From contig CM036170.1 in NCBI GenBank assembly GCA_020631735.1, forward strand, positions 72,307,737 to 72,371,736: 64,000 nt of DNA, in the 5' to 3' direction. The stretch comes from Saccharum officinarum (lineage: Eukaryota > Streptophyta > Magnoliopsida > Poales > Poaceae). Below the pieces are notes generated by a model. It was not told where the DNA came from. It did no database searches and saw only the letters and a program-made list of their open reading frames with translations. Of this stretch, positions 11,250 to 23,588 are shown piece after piece. The position numbers were made by a program, and so were the translations under genes. Each line of letters starts with the position of its first letter. The stretch's first letter is position 1.

Positions 11250-13481
11250 TGAAAGTCCCTAGTTTGGTTTTGGCTAATTGATGAAACCTAGGACTAACCT
11301 TTGTATCTAAGTGGATGATTTAGATAAAGGTGGTCATTGAATATGAAACATGACATTGACTCATGTGACTAAGATGATGAAGACCAAGATGATGCTTGGC
11401 TTGATGGACCGGTTGTGAAGGTGAAGGGCAAGTCGAGGCTTCGAAGCGAAGGACCATGCGATGGTGAAGCTTGAGCAAGACTTGGCGCCGACGGACCGAT
11501 GCAACGGTGAAGAGCAAGTGCAGACAAGGTCGATGGATCGAGACGGTCATGTGATGATATGAAGTGAATCATATCTTTTGGAGAAACAAAATGGGCTCAA
11601 GGCAAAGGTATAACCATAGGGCCATTTTGTTTTGCACTCGAGACACCATAGAGGGTGTGAGTGGTTTAGGATCGATAGCCGAACTATTAAGAGGGGAAGT
11701 CTTATCGGTTATTCGATGCACGGGTGCCACTAGGTGAATTCATGAAGTGCATTACATGTAGGGCCTAGTGAGCTAACCGGAAAACCTTCGAAAATGTTTA
11801 TGTAAATGCTAACACACGTGCACAAGGTGGTGATCACTTGTTGGTGTTGGCACATTTGCGAAGGTGTTGAAGTTTGAGCGGTAGAGAGGGTTTGGGTCTC
11901 TCTCTCCCTCCCGCCGAGCTTGCGAGCGTGGGATTCAGGCGTTTTTGAGGAGTTGAAAAGCCTATTTTCCACTACGCCGGAAGTTGGAAAAGAAACGGAG
12001 GCGAACGGAGGTCACAGAGGTGACCGGACGCTGCACCGGACACGGTCATGGTATGACCGGACGGGTCCGGTCAGTACAGCGCAGACGCGGGTGTTAGGGT
12101 TTGTAACCGGCGCGTCTGGTCACTCGCGGGACCGGCACGTCCGGTCAGTCACCCAGAAGGAACTGAGGTTCGCAGAGGACGATCGGACGTGAGGCGCGTC
12201 CGGTCACACATGATCGGACGCGTCCGATCATTGAAGGAGCTTACTAGACTCAAACCGGACACGGGCACTGTCGCGTCCGGTCATTGTGAGGGGCGCGTCC
12301 GGTTGTTGCTTCGCGGGCGCGCGGGTCAGTGCGATCGGCGCGTTCGGTCGTTCGAAGCGGCGCGTCTGGTCGTTTGACAGGCGCGTCCGGTCGTTGCCCT
12401 GGGCGCGTCCGGTCATTGGTTTGACTGTTGGGTCAGTAACCGTTGGAGGATCGGACGCGGGTGAGCGCGTCCGGTCAGTTATGACCGGCGCGTCCGGTCA
12501 TCCCGACAGAACCCAGTGAAGGGGTAAAACGGCTCTATTTGGATGGGATGCTTATAAATACTCGTTGGCCGGCCCTTGGGGAGGTAACTCGTGATTTCTA
12601 ACATTCTTGTACATCCTTTGAGCTAGAGCATCTCCTCCCACTCATCTCTCTTGAGTGATTGCAAATCATAAGTGAGATTGAGTGATCCCAAAGTGCATTG
12701 CATAGCTTGAGGGCATCTAGTGGCACTTGTGGGTGGTTTAGCCGGTGGATTTCTTGTTACTCTTGGAGAGTACCGCTTCTAGCCGGCTTGGAGATTGTTG
12801 GAGGCGTTAACAAGAGAAGGTGATTGTTCTTGGCCACCTCCGGTTGATTGTAAGAGGTTCTTGTGCTTTCCTCGGTGGGACGCCAAAAGCAACTCTAGTG
12901 GATTGCGCATGTCATTGAGTTACCTCACTTGAGAGTGGTGTCTTGCGGTGCCTTGCGAGGCGTGCTTTGAGGGGCAAGTGACTTGAGGGTCACACCGAGG
13001 AACCATCTAAGTGTTGGTCGATACAACCGGTGACGTAGCTTGTCGGTGCACAAGTGAACACCAGGTGAACAAAAATATTGTGTCTCTTGTCTCCCGGTGA
13101 TTGGTCTTCATATTGTGTTGGTGTCAATATTGATTGATTGTATATCATCTTGGTGATTGGCAACATCTTCACTCCACCGTCGGTATAAGATTCATAATCC
13201 TATCTCTTGCATTTACATTTACTAGATTATCTTGTGTAGCTCTAGTGATAGCCTTTGCTAGTAGTTGTTAGCTTGCTCACTAGTGTAAAATTTAGTGGCA
13301 TAGCCCTTGTGTGAACTAGAGATCATAATCTACTAGACTTGTGGATAGGAGGCTTGCATCACAACCGTAGGCTAAGCAAAACTCGCTTTACGCCGTTTGT
13401 TTTTCTAACAAGTTTGCTTAGTGGTTATTGTAGAATTTTTATAGGCTATTCACCCCCCCTCTAGCCATCTAGGACCTTACA
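11250..13481 (+). mobile_element. 5' LTR of a Ty1/copia element
   Basis: It starts TGAAAGTCCC and ends GGACCTTACA, followed two bases later by a primer-binding site and then gag. Length is 2,232 bp. U3 contains the GC-rich palindrome array (about 12025-12505), followed by TATAAATA at 12553-12560. A solo LTR of the same family occurs in reverse at 41408-45826. The other LTR of this element is not in the window because the sequence runs into an assembly gap. Confidence 0.8.
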
Positions 13482-13483
13482 AG

Positions 13484-13495
13484 TGGTATCGGAGC
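13484..13495 (+). other. Primer-binding site (initiator tRNA-Met type)
   Basis: TGGTATCGGAGC lies immediately after the LTR end. It closely resembles the usual TGGTATCAGAGC site complementary to the 3' end of initiator tRNA-Met, with one substitution. It fixes the orientation of the element as plus. Confidence 0.75.
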
Positions 13496-13541
13496 CATGG
13501 TCACCGTTTTATTCAAGGCTTAACATCCTTCGGTGTGAAAA

Positions 13542-16500
13542 ATGGCTCAAATTGTGTTCAATCATGTTGGGGGCAAGCCACTGTTCTTTGATGGTGTTAG
13601 TTCTTTTGCTCATTGGAAGAGAAAGATGACAATGTACCTTGGATCTATTCATGAGAGAGTTTTGCAAGTCATCGAGAATGACTTTGCTATCATTGATCCC
13701 GATCATCTCACCGATGAAGATAGAGCAAATAGAACATGCAATAGAATGGCTCTAAATACTCTTTATAATGGTATTGACACAAGAGTATTTGAGGGCATCA
13801 AGGATTTAGAATTGGCTAGTGAAGTATGGACAAGGTTGAGTGAGACATATGAAGGCACTAAGGTTGTGAAGAGTGCCAAGCTATATGGGCTCAAGAGTGA
13901 GTTTGAGAACTTCAAGAAAAAGGATGATGAAACAATCATTGAAATGTTTCATAGATTGCAAGTGATAGTCAATGATCTCAAGAGCTTAGGGCACAAGACA
14001 CAAGACCAAGATTTTTTGCCACAAGTTCTTGTTGAGCTTACCAAGAAAATTCAAAATGTTGATCATGATGCTATAAAGAGATGGGCTTGAAACAATGAAG
14101 CCTAATGATTTGCTTGGAGAGGTATTAACATATGATAAGTATGATCAAGATGTTGATGATAAGGAGAAGGTGGAAGATGAGAAGAAGAAGAAGACCGTGG
14201 CATTCAAGGCCATCTCCTCTAAGGGCAAAGCTACCATCATTGAAGAAGAAGAAGACAATAGTGAAGATGAAGATTATGAAATTGATGATGAGGCATTTGC
14301 TTTTGTAGTCAAGAAAATGGGTCACATGTTCATTAAGATAAGAGGCTTCAAAAAGAGAAATGACAACTTCAAGAGCAATGAGCAACAAAGGAAGTGCTTC
14401 AATTGTGATAGCACCGAACATCTTCAAGCCGAATGTCCCTATGACAAGAAGAAGAACAACAAGAGGGGGCAAGTTTGAGAAGAAAAAGAGAGAAGCCAAG
14501 ATGACTTTCAAGAAGGGCAAGAACGGAGCCTATGTGGTCACTTGGGAAAGTGATGATGAAGAAGAAGAAGAATCATCCAACAAGGCTTTTGCTTCCATTG
14601 CTATCAACAAGAAGCCTTCACTATTTGAGTCATCCTCTTCATGCTTCATGGCCAAAGAAGCTAAGGTATTATATGATGAGAGTGATGATGAAAGTGAAAT
14701 GGAATATGTTCATGATAGTGATAATGATAATAATAATAATGATAATGAAAATGATGATGATGAACCAACTAAAGAACAACTATATGACTTGATGCAACAA
14801 ACTAGAGACTTAGCTATTGCCAAGAACAAGGAGTGTAAGAAGCTTTCAATGAAAGTAGCAATACTTGAGAAAGTTCTAGGTGAGCTTAAGACCACTTATG
14901 AGAGTCTAGTGGAAGACCATGAGGATCTTGGTAAAGCTCATTCCAATCTTGAAAAAGCTCACTCATTGCTACTTGAGCAACAAGCAAAGAAGGAGGTTGT
15001 TGTATCATGTGATATAGGTGTTACATGTGATATAATTGATGAATCTTTTTATAAACCTATCATCATGACAAATGCTAACCCTTCTTGTAGCTCTTCATCC
15101 ACCACCACCAACTCTACCTCCACTACTAGTGATGGTTTCACTTGTGATACCTCACTAATGGTTAAGAATGAGACTCTCAAGAGAGAGGTAGATGAGCTCA
15201 CTCACGCCCTAGGCAAGGCCTATTGTGGTGAGGCCCGCTTGCTTAAGTGCTTGGGTAGCCAAAGGTTCTCTCTTAACAAAGAGAGATTGGGCTACACCCC
15301 CAAGAAAGGCAAGTCAGCCTTTGCAATTCCAAAGCCTAGCTTTGTGAAGAGCAATGGTCGGTTTTGTAATAGATGCAAGCAAGTTGGGCACTTAGAGCAT
15401 AATTGTAATAAAAAGAACCAAAGCAAGAAATTTGTTAATGCTATACCTTTTGATTCTTGCTATGTGCTTACCAAAGGTGTGAAGGGTGTGCAAGCTAAGT
15501 TTATTGGTACGCCCATTGTTGGCCCAAAGAAGAAGGCTATTTGGGTACCAAAGAGCTTAGTTACTAACCTACAAGGACCAAGCAAAAATGGGTACCTAAG
15601 CTTCATTGATTTGCTTGTAGGTAAATTACAAAGTCGGAGGAAGGCATTGAATTATTGATAGTGGGTGCACTCAACACATGACCGGTACATCAAGAATTTG
15701 ATTCAATCAATGGCAATGATAGTGGTGTTGATTCTATCACATTTGGCAATAACAAGAAAGGCAAGGTTATTGGCTTGGCAAGATTGCAATATCAAATGAC
15801 TTGAGTATCTCTAATGTGTTGCTAGTTGAAAGTTTGGATTTCAATCTTCTATCCGTGCACAAATATGTGATCTTGGTTACAAATGTATCTTTGGGGTTGA
15901 TGATGTGGAAGTCATTAGTATGGATGGTTCAATGTGGCATTCAAGGGCTTTAGATATGAGAATCTCTACCTAGTTGACTTCAATGCTAGAGAAACTTCTT
16001 GACAACTTGCTTAATCTCCAAAACAAGCATGGGTTGGCTTTAGCATAGAAGGCTTGGTCATGTTGGCATGAAACAATTGAAGAAGCTTACAACTCGCAAT
16101 CTTGTCAATGGTTTGAAAGATGTTGAATTTGAGAAGAATAAGCTTTGTAGTGCATGTCAAGCCAGGAAGCAAGTTGGAAGCTCACATCCAAAGAAGAGTA
16201 CAATGAGCACATGCAAGTATTTGATTTGATGCACATGGATCTATTTGGCCTAAAACAATACTTAAGCATAGGTGGTAATAAGTATGGATTTTTCATAGTG
16301 GATGACTTCATAAGATTCACATGGGTATTCTTTCTTAGTGACAAAAGTGAAGTGTTTGCACCTTCAAGACCTTTCTCACTAGAGTTCACAATGAGTTTGA
16401 GATTAGAATCAAGAAAGGTGAGAAGTGACAATGGAAGTGAGTTCAAGAATACAAGAATTGAAGAACTTTGTGATCACTATGGCATTGGACATCCATTCTT

Positions 16501-16566
16501 GACCAAGTACACTCCACAAATCAAATGACCTAGTTGAGAGAAAGAATAGAACATTGCTTGATATGG
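13542..16566 (+). pseudogene. Ty1/copia gag-pol, frameshifted and truncated
   Basis: Gag begins MAQIVFNHVGGKPLFFDG at 13542 and has the copia gag fold region (WKRKM ... EVWTRLSETYEG). Frame breaks lie near 14060-14090 and 14450-14478. Two CCHC zinc knuckles are readable: CFNCDSTEHLQAEC near 14396 and CNRCKQVGHLEHNC near 15366. An acidic, low-complexity hinge (14540-14770) lies between them. Protease (IDSGCTQHMT, near 15655) is in a different frame. A GAG-pre-integrase zinc segment with intact CSAC (near 16150) and the start of the integrase (16250-16530) follow. The sequence then meets the N gap, so reverse transcriptase and RNase H are not visible. It cannot be expressed as a full polyprotein as assembled. 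Confidence 0.8.
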
Positions 16567-16666
16567 NNNNNNNNNNNNNNNNNNNNNNNNNNNNNNNNNN
16601 NNNNNNNNNNNNNNNNNNNNNNNNNNNNNNNNNNNNNNNNNNNNNNNNNNNNNNNNNNNNNNNNNN
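16567..16666. other. Assembly gap (100 N)
   Basis: Exactly 100 undetermined bases, the conventional size for a gap of unknown length. Copia integrase lies on the left and gypsy reverse transcriptase on the right, so the join is not biological as written. Confidence 0.98.
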
Positions 16667-16925
16667 CGAGGGTGTTGCTGTTGACCCTGGCAAAGTAAAG
16701 GATATTTTGGATTGGGAAGCTACAACCACTGTTCACCAAGTTCGAAGTTTCCTAGGAATGGCGGGTTATTACCGTCGATTATCCCTGATTTCTCGAAGAT
16801 ATCGAAACCTATCACTGAGTTATTGAAGAATCAAGTTAAGTTTGTCTGGTCACCGGACTATGAGAAAGCTTTCTAGACTTTGAAAAAGTTGCTGACCACT
16901 GCTTTAAAGGTTTTATCTAACCTAG
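16667..16925 (+). repeat. Second copy of a gypsy RT-RNase H linker segment
   Basis: This segment repeats, with a few percent difference, the sequence at about 17438-17680, including the same in-frame TAG (16874-16876 and 17649-17651). It stands before the start of the RT domain (near 16950), out of order. Next to an N gap this suggests either a misjoined piece of another copy or a local duplication. Confidence 0.8.
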
Positions 16926-16929
16926 TTCT

Positions 16930-19640
16930 TCACCGTGAGGATGTCCAGTGATCTTGTGAAAAAGGACAAAACCTTGAGGTTGTGTGTTGATTACCGTCCG
17001 TTGAATGAGGTGACTATCAAAAATAAGTATCCTCTTCCTCGCATTGATCTACTCTTTGATCAACTTGCTGGAGCCAAAGTGTTTTCTAAGATCGATCTCT
17101 GATCTGGCTACCACCAAATAAAAATCCATCCTGAGGACATTCCTAAGACTGCTTTCACCACTAGATATGGTCTTTATGAATATCTAGTCATGTCCTTTGG
17201 TCTTACTAATGCACCCGCTCATTTCATGTATCTCATGAACTCTGTTTTCATGTCGAAGCTCGATAAATTTGTCATTGTTTTTATCGATGATATCTTGGTC
17301 TATTCCAAAAACAAAGCGGAACATGCGGAACATTTACGCATTGTTCTAATTCGCTTGAGAGAACATCAGTTATATGCTAAGTTTAGCAAATGTGAATTTT
17401 GGCTTAATGAGGTCCCGTTTCTTAGACATGTTTTATCTACCGAGGGTGTTGCTGTTGACCCTGGCAAAGTAAGGGATATTTTGGATTGGAAGCCACTAAC
17501 CACTATTCACCAAGTTCAAAGTTTCCTGAGAATGGCGGGTTATTACCGTCGATTCATCCCTTATTTCTCGAAGATATCAAAACCTATCACTGAGTTATTG
17601 AAGAATCAAGTTAAGTTTGTCTGGTCACCAGACTGTGAGAAAGCTTTCTAGACTTTGAAAAAGTTGCTGACCACTGCTCTAGTTCTAGCTCAGCTCGACA
17701 TTGAGAAGCCGTTTGATGTCTATTGTGATGCTTCTGGTAGTGGTATTGGGTGTGTATTGATGCAAGAAGGCAGAGTGATTGCTTATGCTTCCTGACAACT
17801 CAAATGTCATGAAGAGCATTATCCAACACATGATTTAGAGTTAGCGGCTGTTGTTCATGCTTTAAAAATCTGGCGACATTACCTGTTGGGTAATACCTAT
17901 CACATCTATATAGATCACAAGAGTTTGAAGTATATCTTTACTCTGGCTGATCTAAATATGCGCCAAAGGAGATGGTTAGAGTTGATAAAGAATTATGATC
18001 TTGAGGTGCATTATCATCCGGGTAAGGCAAATGTGGTTGCTGATACCCTCAGTCGAAAGACTCATTGCAATTGTTTGACAGTGAAGCCACTCGATATTTC
18101 CTTGTGCCACGACGTAGAAAAGATGGGCATCGAAATAGTTCAACAAGGCAGTGTGGCCAATATCACCATTGAATCAACTATCCAAGATTAGATTATTGCT
18201 GCTCAGAGAGAAAATAAGGGTATAGTCCACATCAAGAAAAAAATATAAAAGAGAAAAAGATTCGTGTTTTCGAATTAATGAAGCAGATGTCCTGTGGTTC
18301 AAGAATCATCTGGTTGTACCCAAAGTTCCTGAACTACGTCAGTTAATCCTTGATGAAGCCCATTTAACCAGATTCTCTATCCATCCAGGAAGTAATAAGG
18401 TGTATCATGATCTGAAACAAAGATTCTAGTGGACTAAGATGAAGATTGAGATTGCCCGATATGTAGCCAAGTGTCACACTTGTTAGCAAGTGAATACGGT
18501 GCATCTGAAGTCAGCTGGAGAATTGCATCCATTGCCTATTCCAGCCTGGAAGTGGGAAGATATCAGTATGGATTTTATAGTAGGTTTACCCAAGACTTCA
18601 AGAGGATTTGATTCCATCTAGGTCATTGTAGACCGACTAACTAAATCAACTCATTTTCTTCCGGTCAAAATAGAACATTATGCTATGACTTATGCTAAAC
18701 TATATATTGCGCGGATCTTGAGTCCTCATGGGGTACCGAAGACCATTGTATCTGATAGAGGTACACAGTTTGTCAACAATTTCTAGAGACACTTGCACGA
18801 GTCTCTAGGTACTAAACTTCTACAAAGCATTGTTTATCATCCGCAAACTAGGGGCCAGACTGAAAGAGTCAATCAAATTTTAGAAGATATGTTGAGGTCA
18901 TGTGTGCTCAATTATTCTGATACTTGGGATGAGTGTTTGCCTCTAGCAGAGTTCTCTTATAATAACAATTATCAAGAAAGTATCAAAATGGCATCGTTTG
19001 AAGCACTGTATGGCCGCAGATGCAGAACTCTGTTGAACTGGTTAGAACCCGGAGAGAGGTGGTTTTTCGGGGTTGATCTTGTAAAAGAAACTGAAGAGAA
19101 AGTCAGACAGATACAAAATAGCATAAATGTAGCACAGTCTCGACAGAAAAGCTATACAGATAAAAGGCGTCGATCACTAGTGTTTGACAAAGGTGATTAT
19201 GTGTACTTCAAAGTGTCACCTATGAAAGGAGTTAACCGATTTGGGGTTAAAGGTAAGTTGGCACCTTGATACATCGGTCCGTTTTAGATTTTGGAACGAT
19301 GTGGTAAAGTGGCATACCGTTTGCGATTACCAGAACAACTTTCAGTCGTGCATAATGTGTTCCATGTGTCACAATTGAAGAAGTGTCGTCAAGTACCTGA
19401 TCAAGTACTTGACTTTGAGGGAGTTGAGCTTGAACCAGATTTGTCATATTCTGAATATCCAACTTGAGTTTTGGACTAGAAAGATCGTGTTACTCGAAGT
19501 AGAATAATTAAGTGGTACAAGATACAGTGGAATCGACATTCAAAAGAAGAGGCTACTTGGGAATCTGAAGATTACCTGTTAGAGAATTTCCCCGAGTTCT
19601 TTGCTTCCATCTAGTTATAATTTCCTCTCTAAGTTGTGAC
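16930..19640 (+). pseudogene. Ty3/gypsy chromovirus pol (RT, RNase H, integrase, chromodomain)
   Basis: In order: reverse transcriptase ([10 protein letters not shown] near 16980; catalytic [11 protein letters not shown] near 17280), RNase H (CDASGSGIG near 17725; DHKSLKYIF near 17915), integrase with HHCC zinc finger (18360-18490) and catalytic core (MDFI near 18570, SDRGTQFVNNF near 18750, TERVNQ near 18862), then a chromodomain-like tail (VTRSRIIKWYKIQW ... ATWESEDYLLENFPEF, about 19488-19605). This order and the chromodomain mark a Tekay/Del-type chromovirus. The frame is broken by 12 in-frame stops and one frameshift between 18192 and 18290. Gag and protease are missing, lost at the assembly gap. 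It is dead as a coding unit. Confidence 0.85.
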
Positions 19641-19768
19641 TTGTTCTTTTCAAACTTGGTAATGTAAAAATCCCTACTTGTTTTATGAACAATCTTGAGA
19701 TGTGTTCCCTTGACACGTTTCCTTTTCCATTACTTAACCCAAGGCTTTAAATCTCGGGACGAGATTTC

Positions 19769-19784
19769 TTTAAGGGGGAAGGGC
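19769..19784 (+). other. Polypurine tract of the gypsy element
   Basis: TTTAAGGGGGAAGGGC lies directly before TGTAACACC, the LTR start. This is the expected position of the plus-strand primer. Confidence 0.7.
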
Positions 19785-21218
19785 TGTAACACCTCTGGTG
19801 TTATAGTGACTAAAATTTGCCATGTCATCATACTGCACTATAAAGCATTCATGATAAAGTCAACTATGATGTGCATCAACTAAAACGAGTTTACATTCCT
19901 TAGGTTGGATGTGCTTTTGAGATGTGTGGCTCGAACCGAAAACCCTAATTTCGAATGTCACCGTAAATACTTAGTTTGTGCCCTACGTAATTTGAGGTGT
20001 ATGAATGTGTTGTACACTAGTGTCAAGTGTAGGGTATGAGCTCAAGTCCAACCCATAAAATGAAGCTTCAAGTTTGAGTTTGAATTTGGAATCCAAAACT
20101 TGTTGCGAGTTTTTCGATTCGAATTTGGACTCAAATTTGAGGAATTATTAAAAGATTTTTCTAAGTCAAATTGGTCAACCAAGAGTGACATTTGGTCAAA
20201 CATGTGATGCTTGACTCAATGATGCCCTTGGATGATGGTGTGATCACTAAATACTCACCAACTAAGTAGCAACAAGTTTCAATTTGAAATTCTTCCGAAA
20301 ACCCTAAAATTCAAAACCCTGATTATATCCCTTTTTAAATAATTCAAAATCTAAGCAAAATTTGGGAAAAAGTTTAAAACAAAGTTTGTAGATCTTTTCA
20401 AGGGCTACAAGTTTGGTGTTTTGAGTTTTCAAAGTTTCAGTGTAAAATTTTGAGTAATTTTGAAAAGAAACAAATTTCAAATTTGACCCCTTTTCATCCC
20501 AAAACCCAAATTTAACAATGGAGGCAAAATTGGAAAATGGTTTGAATAGCAAAGTTGTAGGTCTTGGTTAGATATACAACTTTGGTATTTTGAGTTTTTG
20601 AAGTTTCAATATAAAATTTAAAGTAATTTCTAAATTACCAAATTCCAGAAAAATGCCCCCTTTTGATTTCAAATTCAAGTTTCAAAATCTAGACTGAATT
20701 TGAAAAAGTTTTCAACATGAAACTTGTAGAGCTTGAAATTCTGAAGATTTCATATCTTGGGAATTTTTCAAGTTGCTACATGATTTTGGAAGTAATTTTG
20801 AAAAATACTTTGAAATCTAAAGTTTGGGGTGCTACAGTGACCGACGAATAGGAGGCAGGCAGCAGACGGCATGGGCGCCGACGAGCCGTCGTGGCCTTCG
20901 GCCATCTTCCAGGCGCATCGCGGTTGCCAGCTGCTGCTTCGCGTGGCCGCCCGCGCTCGACGTCTTCAAGTTGGCTGCCTCTCCTATAAAGCTTGGTGCT
21001 GCCGTTTTCTTTTTTCTTCTTCTCTGTTTTGTTGTCGCCGCCGCCTAGCTCTGCCGCTCGCTGCCGCCGTCGAGCCACCTCCGGCTAAGGTGATCGCGTT
21101 AACCCATTTGCCTCACTTCCGCACATCTCTTGGAACCGCTAGCACCATCCAGCTCGCCCGGAGTACCAGCACCGCAGCCTCCTCCTCCTTCTCCGGTGAA
21201 ACGTAGCCACCACACCGC

Positions 21219-23588
21219 TGAAGGGTCGAGATGGCGGACTAGAGGGTGGTGAATAGTCCTTTCTAAAAAAATCACGTCAGCAAACCGAAATAAATGCGGA
21301 ATTAAAACTATCGGTCTAGCCAAGACTACACCCTTTATCTAAGTTCACAAGCACCTCACAAAGATCCTAATTAAGTAACTAAGGTGCTTTCCTTAGCAAG
21401 AGCTCTCCTAAACAATTCTAGAGCAAGGTCACACAAACATATGCACTAGTACTTTAGCAAAGCCGGGGAGCTCCTACACAATTCTAGTAAGCAAAAGCAC
21501 GAAGCCACCTATGCTCACTAGCAATGCTCAATAGCAAGGCAACTAATGCCAAACTAGAGAGCGCAAATTACTTAGCTACACAAACTAAGCAATATGACTA
21601 ACAAGGTTACACAAACCAAATTAGCCACGCAACGGGAGCTACTTCTATGCGACACAAGCAAGAAGATAACTAGCTAACTACACAAGCAAACTAGTTACAA
21701 GAGCAACTACACAAGCACAAGAATAAGAATGTAAATACAAGCTTGTGAATCAAAAGCAAACCACCGAGAAGATGTACACAATGTTGACACGACGGTTTTT
21801 CACCGAGGTTCACTTGGTTGCCACCAAGCTAGTCCCCGTTGTGGCGATACACCCACTTGATGGATCACGAGCTAATTGACTATCAAGAGTCAAACCCTCA
21901 GCGGGTGCCGCACATCTACTCTCAAGATAGGGATCCTCCAAGCCACGAGCTTTACTAGAGTTGCTCGTTGCGATCCCTGTGGGGTGAGCACAATCTCTCT
22001 CACAAATCCTCCTCCGGAGCCACGCACAATCTCCACGCGTACTTCAACGGAGTCGCAAGCCACCAAGCCGTCTAGGAGGTGGCAACCTCCAAGAGTAACA
22101 AGCACCACCGGCTTGCAACACGATCACCTAGTGCCACTCGATGCAATCCTCTCGATGCAACACACTAGAATCGCTCTCTCACTCGATCCAATGAACACTA
22201 TCAAGCATGAGTGAGTTAGAGGGCTTCCAAGCACTACCACTTAAGCCACCAAGGCCAAAGTGTGCTCAGCTACCGGCCATGGCCGGCCACAACATCTATT
22301 TATAGCTCCACAATGAAATAGATCCGTTAGTTCCCTCACTGGGCAAGTTTCGGGTCGACCGGACACGCCGTCGAATTGATCGAACACGCCTGTCGAACTG
22401 ACCAGACGCGCAGGTCAGTAGCATGCTCCAACGGCTAGTTTTCGCGCGTATAAACTTGTATTGACCGGACGCGCTGGTCACTAACGGGACCGGACGTGCA
22501 GGTCGCAGCGAAACAGCGAACAGAGAGGTTCCAGCAAGCTCCCGACGCGACCAGACGCGTCCGGTCATCACTGACCGGACTCGCTGCAGCGTCCGGTCAC
22601 TTTCGCCCACGAAAAACACTGACCGGACGCGCTGACCGGACGCGTCCGGTCACGAGTCCGTTCACAGACCACTCTTCAGTAAAACGGTGATAACTCTTAG
22701 CTCCGAACTCCGATTTCGATGATCTTGGACATTTTGGAAAGCTTACTCAGAGGGCTACACAACCCACTAAATCATTTGATCCAATTCACAATGGATCAAA
22801 GCAGTATTCCACTTTAAGCGCCATCCTAGTGTTCGGAGAACACCGAAAAATATTTCTCTCTTCTCCAAGTTGATCAACACCAACTCCAACACCTTCTCCT
22901 TTGCAAATGTGCCAACACCACCATGTGTACACCACCATATGCATGTGTGTTAGCTTTTCACAAACATTTTCAAAGGGTTTGGCACTCAACTTGCCTCGCC
23001 ACTCGATCCTAACACGTATGCAAAGTTAGATCGCTCAAGTGGCACTAGATGACCGATATGCAAACAAGTTTGCCCCTCTTGATAGTACGACCATCTATCC
23101 TAAACCCGGTCATCAACTTCTCTACACACCTATGACCGGTGAAATGGAAATGCCCTAGGTTATACCTTTGCCTTGCACATTCCACTCCATCTCCTCCGAC
23201 GTTGATGCAACACATGCACCAACCATATCACAAATGATATGATTCACTTCATATCATCATGTGACCTTGGTCCATCGATCTTGACCTCACTTGCTCTTCA
23301 CCATTGCGTTGGTCCATCGGCGTCAAGTCTTGCTCAAGCTTCACCGCCTCACGGTCCATCGCTCCAAAGCCTCTGACTTGCCCTTCACACTTGCAACTGG
23401 TCCGTCGAGCCAAGCCTCATCTTGTTCTTTTCCACCTTGGTCACATGACTCCATGTCATGTCTCATGTGCAATAGCCTCCTTCATGACACCATCACCTGT
23501 GGACTAATCGCCTATGTATCTCACATAACCACATATTAGTCCACCTAAGTTGTCACTCAATTACCAAAACCAAACAAGGACCTTTCAA
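21219..23588 (-). repeat. LTR (3' LTR in element orientation) of the gag-only element
   Basis: It reads TGAAGGGTCG ... CCTTTCA on the plus strand. The palindrome array lies at about 22336-22655 and the reversed TATA box (TATTTATA) at 22297-22304. Compared with the partner LTR it shows scattered substitutions and lacks one array unit, so the element is not very recent. Confidence 0.85.

Noticed and set aside
10388..12505. CRISPR-like spacing of short palindromic repeats
   Set aside because: Spacers are irregular, repeats are degenerate, and the arrays lie inside LTRs of a plant genome.
11920..12519. Arg-rich open frames across the palindrome array
   Set aside because: They are translations of the CCGGACGCGTCCGG repeats in the LTR U3, not proteins.
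13484..13495. tRNA-like sequence
   Set aside because: Only the 12-bp primer-binding site, no tRNA gene. No tRNA, rRNA or other structured RNA gene was recognised in the window.
14125..14520. 131-codon minus-strand frame
   Set aside because: Shadow of the Lys/Glu-rich gag coding sequence on the plus strand.
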